Shown here: in pieces, positions 45,206 to 56,100 of the stretch
How positions within the stretch are numbered: the first letter of the stretch is position 1
How the letters are laid out: each line of letters begins with the position of its first letter
Assembly: GCF_008642295.1 (NCBI RefSeq)
Contig: NZ_CP029190.1
Coordinates: 930,001-994,000 of the forward strand
Length of the DNA: 64,000 nucleotides
DNA from: Streptomyces venezuelae
GTDB taxonomy: Bacteria > Actinomycetota > Actinomycetes > Streptomycetales > Streptomycetaceae
Reading direction: 5' to 3'
The notes under the pieces: generated by a model
Databases searched by the model: none
What the model saw: only the letters and a program-made list of their open reading frames with translations
What the model was told of the DNA's origin: nothing
Made by a program: the position numbers and the translations under genes

Positions 45206-48200
45206 GTGATCCCTCAGCCCGCCCAGCCCGCCGCAGCCGCCCCCACGGTTCCGGCGCGCGACCGTGTCATCGCGCTCAGTCCCTTCACCGAGCCAAACCC
45301 GGGCCTGGTGATCGCCGCCGAACGCGCCGGTTCCCTCGGGCTCCTCGACCTCGGCCGGGATTCGGCCGCCGCGCACCGTGCCCTGGCCGAGCCGGCCCGC
45401 TGCCGGCCGGCCGGAAGGTACGGGGTCCGGGTTCCGGCCGGCTGTCCGATCGGTCCGGCGGAGCTGCCGGCGGCCGTGGACACCGTGCTGCTGGCCGACC
45501 CGGCCCTGTTCGCCCGGGCCGGGGAGTGGACGGCGAACGGACGGCGCCGGGTCTGGGCCGAGACCACCTGCCCGGCGGAGGCCGCCGAGGCGGTCGCCGC
45601 CGGGGCGGACGCCGTGGTCGCCAAGGGACACGAGGCGGGCGGCCGGGTCGGCGCGGCCACCACGTTCGTCCTGCTCCAGCAGCTGCTCGCGGACCCCGCG
45701 GTCGCCGTCCCGGTGTTCGCCCTGGGCGGGATCGGCCGGCACACGGCAGCCGCCGCCCTCGCAGGCGGAGCCGCCGGCGTCCTGCTCGACGTACAACTCG
45801 CCCTGACCGCCGAGGTGGAGCCCGGCCTGCCGGCCGAAGTCGCTGCCGCCCTGCGGGCCATGGACGGCAGCGAGACCCGGCTGGTCGACGGCCACCGGGT
45901 GTACACCCGGCCCGGCATCGCCCGGCCGGACGGTCCGGTGGCCGCGCTGCTGGGTGCCCGGGGGCTACGGGAGCAGCTGCTGCCGGTGGGGCAGGACGGC
46001 GCGACCGCGGCCCGGCTGGCCGCCCGGTACCGCACCACCGGCGGGGTGCTCCGGGCCGTCCGCGAGGCCGCGGCAGGGCATCTGGCGGCGGCCGTACGGA
46101 GTGCACCGCTGCGCCCCTCCTCGGATGGCGGCCGGCTGCCCGTCGCACAGGGCCCGATGACCCGGGTCAGTGATCAGGCCGGGTTCGCGGCGGCCGTGGC
46201 CGAGGGCGGCGGGGTGCCGTACCTGGCGCTGGCGGTGATGGAAGGCCCGGACGTCCGGCGGCTGCTGGCCGAGACCGCCGAGCGGCTGGCCGGCCGCCCG
46301 TGGGGGGTGGGGCTGCTCGGGTTCGCGCCGGCGGAGCTGCGCCGCGAGCAGCTGGCCGCGGTGGCCGATGCCCGGCCCCCGTACGCGATCATCGCGGGCG
46401 GCACCCCGGCGCAGGCGGCCCCGCTGGAGGCGGCCGGCATCCGGACCCATCTGCACGTACCCTCCCCCGGGCTGCTGGAGCAGTATCTCGCCGACGGGGC
46501 ACGGCGGTTCGTCTTCGAGGGGCTGGAGTGCGGCGGCCATGTGGGACCCCGCGCCTCCTTCCCCCTCTGGGAGGAACAGATCGAGCGGCTGCTCGGCTGC
46601 GCCGATCCGGCGTCGCTGGACGTGCTGTTCGCAGGCGGGGTCCACGATGCGTGCTCGGCGGCCATGGCCGCCGCAGCCGCTGCTCCGCTGGCCGGGGCGG
46701 GGGCCCGGGTCGGGGTGCTGATGGGGACGGCCTACCTGTTCACCGAGGAGGCGGTGGCCGCCGGGGCGGTCCTGCCGGGCTTCCGGCAGGCGGCCCTGGA
46801 CTGTACGGAGACCGTGCTGCTGCACACCGCGCCGGGCCATGCCACCCGGTGCGCGGCGACCCCGTACGCGGAGACCTTCGAGGCCACCCGGCGGCGGCTG
46901 GAGGAGGGCGGCGCCGAGCCGCGCGAGGTGTGGGAGGAGCTGGAGCGGCTGAACCTGGGGCGGCTGCGGATCGCCAGCAAGGGGCTGCGGCACAGCGCGG
47001 ACGGCCGGCCGGTGCCGGTGTCCGAGGAAGTGCAGCGCGCGGAGGGGCTGTTCATGCTGGGCCAGGCCGCGGTGCTGCGCGGGGAGCCGACCACGGTGCG
47101 CGCGCTGCACGCGGAGGTCACCGAGGGCGCGACGGAGCTGCTGGAGCGGCGGGCCGCGGACCTGGCCCGGGAGTGGGGCGGGCCGGCGTCCGGGACGAAC
47201 GGACCGACAGCCGCCGCACACGGGCCGACGGCCGGTACGGGTGGATCCGCCGCCGGTGCGGACGGGTCGACGGCCGGTACCGGCGGGTCGACGGTTGGTT
47301 CCGGCGGGTCGACGGCCGGTACCGGCGGGTCGACGGTTGGTTCCGGCGGATCGGCCGCCGGGACGGACGCATGGGCCGCCGGCGGCGGCCACGGCGCGGC
47401 GGCCGATCCGCTGGACATCGCGATCGTCGGCATGGCCTGCGCCTACCCAGGTGCGCCGGACCTGGCCGCGTACTGGTCGGCCGTACTGGCCGGGACCGAC
47501 GCGGTGACCGACGTGCCGCCCGAGCGCTGGGATCCGGCCGTGTACTACGACGCCGACCCCGCCCGCGCCGGTGAGCGCACCCCGTCCCGCTGGGGCGGAT
47601 TCCTGGCCCCGCTGCCGTTCGACGCGCTCGCCCACGGCATTCCCCCGGCCTCGCTCGCCGGCATCGAGCCGGTGCAGCTGCTGGCGCTGGAGATCTCCGC
47701 CCGGGCCCTGTCCGACGCCGGCTACGACAAGGACCGGGAGTTCGACCGCTCCCGGACCTCGGTGGTGTTCGGCGCGGAGGCCGGCACCGAGCTGGCCGGG
47801 GCGTACGGACTGCGCGCCCTGCACCCCGCCTATCTGGGCGAACTCCCGGCCGGGCTGGAGGAGCAGCTGCCGCGGCTCACCGAGGACTCCTTCCCCGGCA
47901 TCCTCGCCAATGTGATCGCCGGCCGGGTCGCCAACCGGCTGGACCTGGGCGGGGCGAACTGCACCGTGGACGCCGCCTGCGCCTCCTCCCTGGCCGCCCT
48001 CGACCTGGCATGCCGTCAGCTGCGCGACGGTGACAGCGACATGGTGCTGTGCGGCGGTGCCGACGTACACAACGGGATCAACGACTACCTGATGTTCGCC
48101 TCGGTACGGGCGCTCTCGCCGACCGGGCGCTGCCGGCCCTTCGACGCGAGCGCGGACGGGATCGCCCTCGGCGAGGGGGTGGGCGTACTGGTGCTGAAGC

Positions 48201-51200
48201 GGCTGGCCGATGCGGAGCGGGCCGGCGACCGGGTGTACGCGGTGGTCAAGGCGGTGGGCGCGTCGAGCGACGGGCGTTCGCTGGGGCTGACCGCGCCACG
48301 GCCGGAGGGCCAGCGGCGGGCTCTCGAACGGGCCTACCGGCGGGCCGGGGTCAGCCCGGGCGAGGTGGGCCTGGTGGAGGCGCACGGGACCGGCACGGTG
48401 GTGGGTGACAGCACCGAACTGGCGGTGCTGACGGACCTGTTCACCGAGTCGGGGGCGGCGGTCGGGTCCTGCTCGCTGGGCTCGGTGAAATCGCAGATCG
48501 GGCACACCAAGTGCGCGGCGGGGCTGGCCGGGCTGATCAAGGCCGCGCGGGCGGTGTATGCGGGGGTCCGGCCCCCGACCGTACACCTGGAACGGCCGAA
48601 CCCGGCGTGGCAGGCGGACAGCAGTCCGTTCTGCTTCGACACCGAGGCCCGGCCCTGGCCGGTGCCGGTGGAGAGGCGGTTCGCCGGAGTGAGCGCCTTC
48701 GGCTTCGGCGGCACCAACTACCATGCCGTGCTGGCCGGTTACGGGTCTGCCGTCGAGCCGGAGCCCCGGCACGGACAGGATGCCTGGCCGGCCGAACTGT
48801 TCTTCTTCCGCGGCGAGGACCGGCGGGCGGCGGGCCGGGCCATGGCCCGGCTGGCGGCCCGGCTGGAGCAGAACGATGCCGCGGGACGGCCCTGGGCGCT
48901 GCGGGACCTGGCCGCGGAGACGGCGCTGGCCGCAGGCCCGGAGCAGCCGGGACGTCCGGTACAGGTGGCGCTGGTGGCGTCCGGGCCGGACGACCTGGCG
49001 GCCCGGCTGGAGCGGGCCCGGGCGTTTACCGCGGGCGACGGGGTCCACGTACGCGACGAGTCTGCCGATCCGGGCCGGGTCGCCTTCCTCTTCCCGGGAC
49101 AGGGCAGTCAACGGCCGGGCATGCTGCGGGAGTTGTTCACCGCCTTCCCTTGGCTGCGGCGGGAGTTGCTGGACGGGGCCCCGGCGGCGGTCATTGCGGC
49201 GATGTTCCCGCCGGCCGCGTTCTCGCCGGAGGACCGGGCGGCCCGGCGGGCCGCGGTCACCGACACCCGGGTGGCCCAGCCGGCCCTGGGCCTGGCGGGC
49301 GCCGCCGCGTACCGGCTCCTGGGGGCGCTGGGCGTACGGCCGGACTGCACGGCCGGGCATTCGTACGGCGAGCTGACCGCACTGTGGGCCGCCGGGGTGT
49401 ACGACACGGAGAGCCTGCTGCGGCTCAGCGCCCGCCGGGCGGAGGCGATCCTCGCGGCGGCGGGGGCGGACCCGGGTGCGATGGCCGCGGTGGCGGCGGC
49501 ACCGGAGGAACTGCGGGCGGTCGCCGAGCGGGCCGGGTGCGTGGTGGCAAACCACAACGCGCCGCGGCAGAGCGTGCTGTCGGGGCCGACGGAGGCGGTG
49601 GCCACGGCGGTCGCGGAGCTGCGGGCGGCGGGCCGGTCCGCCGAACCCCTGCCGGTGGCCTGCGCGTTCCACAGCGCGGTGGTGGCGGGGGCGGCGACGG
49701 CCCTCGCCGAGGAGCTGGCCGGGACGGCGGTTGCCGACGCCGCCGTTCCGGTCTGGTCGAACGCGACGGCGGGCCGGTACCCGGCCGATCCGGCCGCGAT
49801 CCGGCGGCTGCTGGCGTCCCAGGTGGCGGAGCCGGTGCGGTTCGTGGAACAGATCGAGGCGATGTACGCGGACGGGGTGCGGACGTTCGTGGAGGCGGGG
49901 CCGGGACGGGTGCTGAGCGGGCTCGTGGGGAAGATCCTGGGCGACCGGCCGCATAGGGCGGTCCCGCTGGACGTGCCGGGCGAACACGGCCTGCTCCGGC
50001 TGCTGGGCGCGCTCGCTGAACTCGCGGCGGCGGGCGTGCCGGTGGCGCTGGACGCGCTGTTCCGCGGCCGTACGGTGGCGCTGCCGGAGCGGGCGCCGCG
50101 GCGGCCGGGCTGGCTGGTGGACGGCCACCTGACCCGCACTTCGTCCGGCACCCCGGTCCCGGGCGGCCTCCGCCCGGCCACCCGCGTCACCGCGGACGCG
50201 CTGCCGGCCGGGGTGCGGGCGGGTACGGGTGCGGGGGCGCTTGCCGCGCAGCCGTACGCCGCCCAGGCGAACGGGACCGTGCCGGTCCCGGGTCAGCCCG
50301 GCTCCGGCCGGGCCGGCCAGCCGGGCGCGGCCCCGTACGGCGCGCAGGGCGCAGGTGCGCCCGCCGTCCCGGGACAACCCGGCCAGGGCGCGGGCGCGCC
50401 TCCCGGGCAGCCGGGCGGGGCGTACCCGTACGCCGTCCCGGGCGGCAGGGCCACTGCGCAGGCGTACGGGCCCGGCCCGGCCGACGCGTACCCGTACCCC
50501 GCTGCGGGTGCGGGTGCGGGTGCGCTCGCCGCGCAGGCGAACGGGACCCCGGCGCCGAGGCCCGCTGCGCAGGGCGCGGCTGCGCCTCCGGGGCAGCCGG
50601 GCGGGTCCGGGCCGGCGGGGGCGTACCCGTACGCCGTCCCGGGTGGCGGGACCGCTGCGCAGGCCTACGGGTCCGGCCCGGCCGACGCGTACCCCGCTAC
50701 GGGTGCGGGCACAGCCGCCGCGCAGGCCAACGGGGCCGCCGTGCCCGCCCCGGGCCAGCCCGGCTCCGGCTGGACCGGCCACCCGGGCGCAGCGCCGTAC
50801 ACCGTGCAGGGCGCAGGTACGCCCGCCGTCCCGGGCCAACCCCGCCCAGGTGGCGCAGCCCCGTACGCCGCGCAGGCGGGCGGGACCCCGGCGCCGTACC
50901 ACGCGCGGGAGGCCGTGGTGCTGGAGTTTCTGCGCGGGGCGCGGGAGTTGGTGGCTGCGCAGCGGGACGTGGTGCTCGGGTTGCTGGGTGCCGACGCCGG
51001 GACGGTGGCCGGGGTGCAGCACCGGCCGGACGACACCGCCTGGGCCCAGGCGGAGCCGGCCGAGCAGGCCGTTGCCGCGACCCCCGCGGCCGGGGCGCAG
51101 CCGGAGCCGTACCCGGCCGGCGACCACCGGACCGGAACCGGAACGGCGAGGGACGCGGGCGACCCGCCCGCCACCGCAGCCCCGGCCCCGTCCCCGGCCC

Positions 51201-53143
51201 CCGCCGAGGAGTCCGCGTCGGCGCTCGTGGACCCCACGGCGGTCATGGACGTCGTGCTCGACATCGTGCACGCCCGGACCGGGTACCCGCTCGACATGCT
51301 GGAGCCCGGCCTCGACCTGGAGGCCGACCTCTCCATCGACTCCATCAAACGCGTCGAGATCATCGGCGCCCTGGCCGACCGCATCGGGCTGCCCCGCGGC
51401 GAGGACGCCTCCGGCGAGACCGCCGTGGAGGAGCTCGCCCGGATCAAGACCCTGCGCGGCATCGTCGACTGGATCACCTCCCGAGCACCCGGCACCACGG
51501 AAACCAGCGGCACCACGAGCACCGGCGACGGCCCCGCGGCCGACGACGCCCCGGCGACCGCCCCGGCGCCGCTCACCCGCCTGCGCATCGGGCTCGTCCC
51601 GCTCGCCCCCGCCGAGGGCGAAGACCCGGCGACGGTGCTGCACGGCCGCCGGTTCGGGATCGTCGAGGACGGGTGCGGAGTGGCTCCCGCGCTCGCCGGG
51701 CTGCTCCGTGCGCACGGAGCCGACGTGTCGACGGTCGGCGACGGCCAGGAGGATCTGCCCCAGGCCTCCGGCACGGCGGGCGGACTCGACGGTCTGGTGG
51801 ATCTCACCGCCCTGCGCCCCGCCCCGCACCCGGTGCTCCCCGAACGGTTCCCCGCCCTCCGGCATGCGCTCACCCAGGGCACCGGCCGGCTCCTGCTCGT
51901 CACCGGGTTCGGCGGCACCTTCGGCCACCGGACCCGCACCACGGTGACCGGCAACGGCCACGCCCCCGACCCCACCCCCGGCGCCGGTCTGCACGGCTTC
52001 GCCCGCAGCGCTGCGCTCGAGTACCCGGCCGCGCTGGTCCGGGCGGTCGACGTCGACCCGAAGGACCAGCCGGAGCGGATCGCCGCCCGCCTGCTGGCCG
52101 AACTGTGCTCGGCCGACGGCCCGGTGTCGGTGGGATACCCGGCCGACGGCCAGCGCCTCGGGCTGCACGGCGTAGCCGCCCCGCTCGCCCCGCGACCGCC
52201 GGCGGTACCGCCGCTGCCCCCCGGCGCGGTGGTCCTGCTGACCGGAGGCGCCCGCGGCATCACCGCCCGGACCGCCCTCGCGCTGGCCCACAGCACCGGA
52301 TGCCATGTCGAGCTGATCGGCCGTACGCCCCACCCCTCCCCCGAGCCGGACCGGTTCCCGCACGCGACCGACCGGGTCACCCTGCGCGCCGCCCTCATCG
52401 CCGACGGCCTGCGCGCACCCGCCGAGATCGAGGCCGCCGCCTCCCGCATCCTCGCCGACCGCGAGGTACGGGCCACCCTGGCCGCGCTGGCCGGACCGGC
52501 CGCCTCCGTGCGCTACCACTGCGCGGACGTGACCGACGAGGCGGCCGTACGGGCGGTCGTGGCCGACGTGCGGGAGCGGCACGGCCGGCTCGACGGGATC
52601 GTGCACGGCGCCGGAACCCTGCGGGACGCCCTGCTCCGGGACAAGGAACCGGCCGCGTTCGCCGAGGTGTTCGCCGCCAAGGTGGCCGGTGCCCGCCATC
52701 TGGCGACGGCTGCGGCCGAACACGGCCAGGCACCCGCGCCGGCCTTCCTCGCCCTGTTCGGCAGCGTGGCCGGGGTCTACGGCAACCGCGGCCAGACCGA
52801 CTACGCAGCCGCCAATGACGCCCTGGACACCCTCGCCCACGCCTGGTCCGAGTCCTTCCCCGGCCGGGTCCTGGCCGTGGACTGGGGCCCGTGGGCGGCG
52901 GAGGCCGGCGGGATGGTCACGCCGGAACTGGAGCGCGCCTACGCCCGGCGCGGCATCCCGCTGATCGAACCGGCCGCCGGGGTGGCCGCGTTCCTCGCCG
53001 AACTGGCCCTGGTCCTGGCCCCGGTCTCGGCCTCGGTCCCGGTCCCGGCCTCGGTCTCCCGGCCGGATGACGGCGACCGGACCGTGCAGGTGGTCCTGAT
53101 GGCGGAGCCGGACGGGTCCGCGGAGGTGGACGGCCGTGGCTGA
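45206..53143 (+). CDS. PUFA-synthase-like multienzyme: PfaD-like ER x2 - KS - AT - ACP - KR
   Basis: A 2645-residue iterative synthase. Residues 1-620 hold two tandem nitronate-monooxygenase/PfaD-like TIM barrels, each with a Gly-rich FMN motif (KGHEAGGRVG near 140; ECGGHVGPR near 441), the enoyl reductase type of PUFA synthases. Then come a Gly-Ser-Thr linker (about 665-730), KS (735-1170, Cys925 in DAACASS), AT (1295-1610, Ser1386 in GHSYGE), a long Pro-Gly-Gln-Ala linker (about 1665-1895), a helical segment (FLRGARELVAAQRDVVLGLL), ACP (2010-2095, Ser2046 in DLSIDSIKRVE) and KR (2340-2600, Tyr2533). GTG 45206 is supported by GAGGAG 5 bases upstream. It overlaps the next gene by 8 nt. The DLSIDSIKRVE motif is typical of PUFA-synthase ACPs. 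Confidence 0.9.
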   Translation: MIPQPAQPAAAAPTVPARDRVIALSPFTEPNPGLVIAAERAGSLGLLDLGRDSAAAHRALAEPARCRPAGRYGVRVPAGCPIGPAELPAAVDTVLLADPALFARAGEWTANGRRRVWAETTCPAEAAEAVAAGADAVVAKGHEAGGRVGAATTFVLLQQLLADPAVAVPVFALGGIGRHTAAAALAGGAAGVLLDVQLALTAEVEPGLPAEVAAALRAMDGSETRLVDGHRVYTRPGIARPDGPVAALLGARGLREQLLPVGQDGATAARLAARYRTTGGVLRAVREAAAGHLAAAVRSAPLRPSSDGGRLPVAQGPMTRVSDQAGFAAAVAEGGGVPYLALAVMEGPDVRRLLAETAERLAGRPWGVGLLGFAPAELRREQLAAVADARPPYAIIAGGTPAQAAPLEAAGIRTHLHVPSPGLLEQYLADGARRFVFEGLECGGHVGPRASFPLWEEQIERLLGCADPASLDVLFAGGVHDACSAAMAAAAAAPLAGAGARVGVLMGTAYLFTEEAVAAGAVLPGFRQAALDCTETVLLHTAPGHATRCAATPYAETFEATRRRLEEGGAEPREVWEELERLNLGRLRIASKGLRHSADGRPVPVSEEVQRAEGLFMLGQAAVLRGEPTTVRALHAEVTEGATELLERRAADLAREWGGPASGTNGPTAAAHGPTAGTGGSAAGADGSTAGTGGSTVGSGGSTAGTGGSTVGSGGSAAGTDAWAAGGGHGAAADPLDIAIVGMACAYPGAPDLAAYWSAVLAGTDAVTDVPPERWDPAVYYDADPARAGERTPSRWGGFLAPLPFDALAHGIPPASLAGIEPVQLLALEISARALSDAGYDKDREFDRSRTSVVFGAEAGTELAGAYGLRALHPAYLGELPAGLEEQLPRLTEDSFPGILANVIAGRVANRLDLGGANCTVDAACASSLAALDLACRQLRDGDSDMVLCGGADVHNGINDYLMFASVRALSPTGRCRPFDASADGIALGEGVGVLVLKRLADAERAGDRVYAVVKAVGASSDGRSLGLTAPRPEGQRRALERAYRRAGVSPGEVGLVEAHGTGTVVGDSTELAVLTDLFTESGAAVGSCSLGSVKSQIGHTKCAAGLAGLIKAARAVYAGVRPPTVHLERPNPAWQADSSPFCFDTEARPWPVPVERRFAGVSAFGFGGTNYHAVLAGYGSAVEPEPRHGQDAWPAELFFFRGEDRRAAGRAMARLAARLEQNDAAGRPWALRDLAAETALAAGPEQPGRPVQVALVASGPDDLAARLERARAFTAGDGVHVRDESADPGRVAFLFPGQGSQRPGMLRELFTAFPWLRRELLDGAPAAVIAAMFPPAAFSPEDRAARRAAVTDTRVAQPALGLAGAAAYRLLGALGVRPDCTAGHSYGELTALWAAGVYDTESLLRLSARRAEAILAAAGADPGAMAAVAAAPEELRAVAERAGCVVANHNAPRQSVLSGPTEAVATAVAELRAAGRSAEPLPVACAFHSAVVAGAATALAEELAGTAVADAAVPVWSNATAGRYPADPAAIRRLLASQVAEPVRFVEQIEAMYADGVRTFVEAGPGRVLSGLVGKILGDRPHRAVPLDVPGEHGLLRLLGALAELAAAGVPVALDALFRGRTVALPERAPRRPGWLVDGHLTRTSSGTPVPGGLRPATRVTADALPAGVRAGTGAGALAAQPYAAQANGTVPVPGQPGSGRAGQPGAAPYGAQGAGAPAVPGQPGQGAGAPPGQPGGAYPYAVPGGRATAQAYGPGPADAYPYPAAGAGAGALAAQANGTPAPRPAAQGAAAPPGQPGGSGPAGAYPYAVPGGGTAAQAYGSGPADAYPATGAGTAAAQANGAAVPAPGQPGSGWTGHPGAAPYTVQGAGTPAVPGQPRPGGAAPYAAQAGGTPAPYHAREAVVLEFLRGARELVAAQRDVVLGLLGADAGTVAGVQHRPDDTAWAQAEPAEQAVAATPAAGAQPEPYPAGDHRTGTGTARDAGDPPATAAPAPSPAPAEESASALVDPTAVMDVVLDIVHARTGYPLDMLEPGLDLEADLSIDSIKRVEIIGALADRIGLPRGEDASGETAVEELARIKTLRGIVDWITSRAPGTTETSGTTSTGDGPAADDAPATAPAPLTRLRIGLVPLAPAEGEDPATVLHGRRFGIVEDGCGVAPALAGLLRAHGADVSTVGDGQEDLPQASGTAGGLDGLVDLTALRPAPHPVLPERFPALRHALTQGTGRLLLVTGFGGTFGHRTRTTVTGNGHAPDPTPGAGLHGFARSAALEYPAALVRAVDVDPKDQPERIAARLLAELCSADGPVSVGYPADGQRLGLHGVAAPLAPRPPAVPPLPPGAVVLLTGGARGITARTALALAHSTGCHVELIGRTPHPSPEPDRFPHATDRVTLRAALIADGLRAPAEIEAAASRILADREVRATLAALAGPAASVRYHCADVTDEAAVRAVVADVRERHGRLDGIVHGAGTLRDALLRDKEPAAFAEVFAAKVAGARHLATAAAEHGQAPAPAFLALFGSVAGVYGNRGQTDYAAANDALDTLAHAWSESFPGRVLAVDWGPWAAEAGGMVTPELERAYARRGIPLIEPAAGVAAFLAELALVLAPVSASVPVPASVSRPDDGDRTVQVVLMAEPDGSAEVDGRG
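47264..47347 (+). repeat. Four tandem 21-bp repeats in the ER-KS linker
   Basis: Two alternating 21-mers, each present twice, both begin GGGTCGACGG and encode GSTAGTG and GSTVGSG. The unit pair of 42 bp has been duplicated in frame. The array forms a flexible linker between the flavin domains and the ketosynthase. Confidence 0.9.
50205..50900 (+). repeat. Degenerate PGQ/Ala-Tyr repeat linker between AT and ACP
   Basis: About 230 codons of low-complexity sequence with recurring elements AAQANG, PGQPG, AYPYAVPGG, QAYG-GPADAYP and GAAPY, in two or three imperfect larger copies. It joins the AT to the helical segment and ACP and is far longer than usual. Confidence 0.8.
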
Positions 53144-56100
53144 GCTGCGCCGGGGTCCCCGGCCCACGGATGCCGCGATCGTCGGTATGGGTGCCGTCTT
53201 CCCGGGCGCCGCCGACCTGGCCGCCTACCGGCGCAATCTCCTCGCCGGCGCCGACGCGATCGGCGAAGTGCCGCCCGGGCGCTGGGATCCGGAGGTGTAC
53301 TACGACCCGGAGGGCGCGGCCGGTCCGGCCCGCAGCGACCGGTTCTACTGCCGGCGCGGCGGTTTCATCGACGGGCTGACCGCCTTCGAGCCGACCCGGT
53401 TCGGGATCATGCCGGCCGCGGTGGAGGGCGCCGAGCCCGACCAGATGCTCGCCCTGCAGGCGACGGCGGAAGCCATCGCGGACGCCGGCGGCGAGGAGCG
53501 GCTGCCCGCCGACCGGTCCCGGATCGGGGTGGTGCTGGGGCGCGGTGGTTTCATGGGAGTGGCCACCGCGCGGCTGGACCAACGGGTGCGTACGGCACAC
53601 CAGTTGGTACAGACCCTGCGGGAGGTGGCGCCCGAGCTGGGCGAGGAGCGGATCGCCGGGATCCGGGCGGCCTTCCAGAAGGCGCTGGGACCGGAGCGGC
53701 CGGATGCCTCGATCGGCCTGGTGCCGAGTTTCACCGCGGCCCGTACCGCCAACCGGCTGGACTTCCGCGGCCCCGCCTACACCCTGGACGCGGCCTGCGC
53801 CTCCTCGCTGCTCGCGGTGGACCAGGCGGTCGGGCTGCTGGCCGGCCGGAGTTGCGACGCGGTGGTGGCCGGTGCGGTGCACCACTGCCATATCGCCACG
53901 CTGTGGAGCGTGTTCACCCAGCTGCGGGCGCTCAGCCCGAGCGAGCGCATCCGGCCGTTCGACCGGCGCGCGGACGGCACGCTGCTGTCCGAGGGCACGG
54001 GGGTGGTGCTGCTCAAGCGGCTCGCGGACGCGGAGCGGGACGGCGACCGGATCTACGCGGTCGTCCGCGGTACCGGCGTGGCCGGGGACGGCAGGGCGGC
54101 CAGCCTGATGAGCCCGCTGGTGGACGGCCAGGTCCGGGCGCTGGAACGGGCCTGGCGGGTGGCCGGGCTGGATCCGGGCGCACCGGATGCCCTGGGCCTG
54201 CTGGAAGCGCACGGGACGGGGACCCCGGTCGGCGATGCGGCCGAACTGGAAACGCTGGCCCGGGTGTTCGGCGCCGGCCCGGCCGCGGGTGCGGCCGGCG
54301 GCCCTCGGGTGGGGCTGGGTTCCGTGAAGTCCATGCTCGGGCACACCATGCAGGCCTCTGGTATGGCCGGGCTGATCAAGGCCGTGCTGGCCGTGCACGA
54401 GGGGGTGCTGCTGCCGACCCTGCATGTGGAGGAGCCGCACGAGGAGTTGGCGCGGACCCGGATGCGGCTGGTGACGGCGGCCGAGCCATGGGAGCGGGAG
54501 CGGGGTACGGCGCCCCGCCGGGCCGGGGTCAACGCGTTCGGCTTCGGCGGGATCAACACGCATGTGGTGCTGGAGGAGGCGCCCGGCGGCGGGGCGGTCA
54601 CCGCCACCGCGCCGGTACGGCGTTTCCTGCCGCTGGGCGGGGCGCAGGCCGCGCCACCGGGGCCGGGCGCGCGGGACGACGTACTGCTGCTGGCCGCGGA
54701 CACCCCGCAGGAGCTGGCCGCCCGACTGGCCGAACGGTCGGCGGAGTTCGGGGCGGCGGTGCACCCGCCCGAGACCTACTCCGATGCCGGCACCGACGCC
54801 GGCACCGAGGCCGGCGACCGCGTCGGCGACGGGCCGTGCCGGCTGGCGGTGCTGGGGCCGACCCCCCAGCGGCTCGCCCTGGCCGCGAAGGCGGTGGCGC
54901 GCGGCCGGCCCTGGCGGGGCCGCGGCGAGGTGTGGTTCACGCCGGAACCCCTGCTGGGGCCGCGCGGCGGCGGCCGGGTGGCCGTGCTGTTCCCGGGCCT
55001 GGAACCGGAGTTCGCGCCCGCGCTGGACGATGTGGCGGACCGCTTCGGGCTGCCGCGGCCCCGGCTCACGGGTGGCAGTGAGCTGATGGAACGGGCCCTG
55101 GACGCCATCGGGGTCGGCCGGTTCTCGGCCCGGGTCCTGGACCTCATCGGCATCGAGGCGGATCTGCTGGCCGGCCACAGCCTGGGCGAATGGGCGGCGA
55201 TGGTGGTCGCCGGGATGTACCCGGAGGAGGCCGTCGACCGCTTCCTCGGCTCGCTGCGCCCGGACTCGCTGGAGGTTCCGGACCTGGTGTACGCGGCCCT
55301 CGGCTGCGGAGCCCGGCAGGCGGAGGCCGCGCTGCACGGACTGGACGGGGTGGTGCTCAGTCACGACAACTGTCCGCACCAGTCGGTGGTGTGCGGTGCG
55401 CCGGAGCAGGTGCGGCAGGTACTGGAGCGGCTGCGCGGCGAGGGGGTGCTGGGGCAGGAGATGCCGTTCCGCTCCGGCTTCCACACGCCGATGTGGGAGC
55501 CCTATCTGGGGCAGGTGCGGGGCGCGTTCGCGCGGTTGCCGCTGCGGTTGCCGCCATCGGTGCCGGTGTGGTCGGCGACCACGGGGGCGCCGTACCCGGC
55601 CGAACCGGAGGCGGTGCGTGCGCTGGTGGTACGGCACCTGCTGGAACCGGTGGACTTCCGGGGGCTGACGCTGCGGCTGTACGAGGAGGAGGGCGTACGG
55701 GCCTTTGTGGCGGCGGGGCCGGGCAGCCTGCCGGGGTTTGTGGAGGACACCCTGCGGGGCCGCGAGCACCTGGCCGTGGCCACGTCCGGTCCGCGGCGCT
55801 CGGGGCTGGAGGCGCTGCGGCGCACGGCGGCGGCGCTGTGGACGGAGGGCCTGTCCCCCCGCTGGCACCTCCTCACCCCCGGCCCGGCGGCCCCGGTCGG
55901 CCCGGCCCGGCGCCGGCCCGGCGTCCAGGTGGCGTTGGACCTCGGCTCGCCCCTGGTCCGGCTCACCGAGCCCACCACCCGCCCCCGGCCCGCCGCGGCC
56001 CCGCCCGGCCACGGACCGGGGACCCCGAACAGGACCCGCCCACCGGCGATGCTGTCCGCCCTGGACCTCGACCCCGAGCCGCCGGCCGGCACCGCAGGCC

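Noticed and set aside
45965..53167. 2400-codon open reading frame on the minus strand opposite the first synthase gene
   Set aside because: It is a G+C-driven shadow. The plus-strand protein shows clear synthase domains and motifs, whereas the antisense product has no recognisable domain and is Arg/Gly/Pro-rich.
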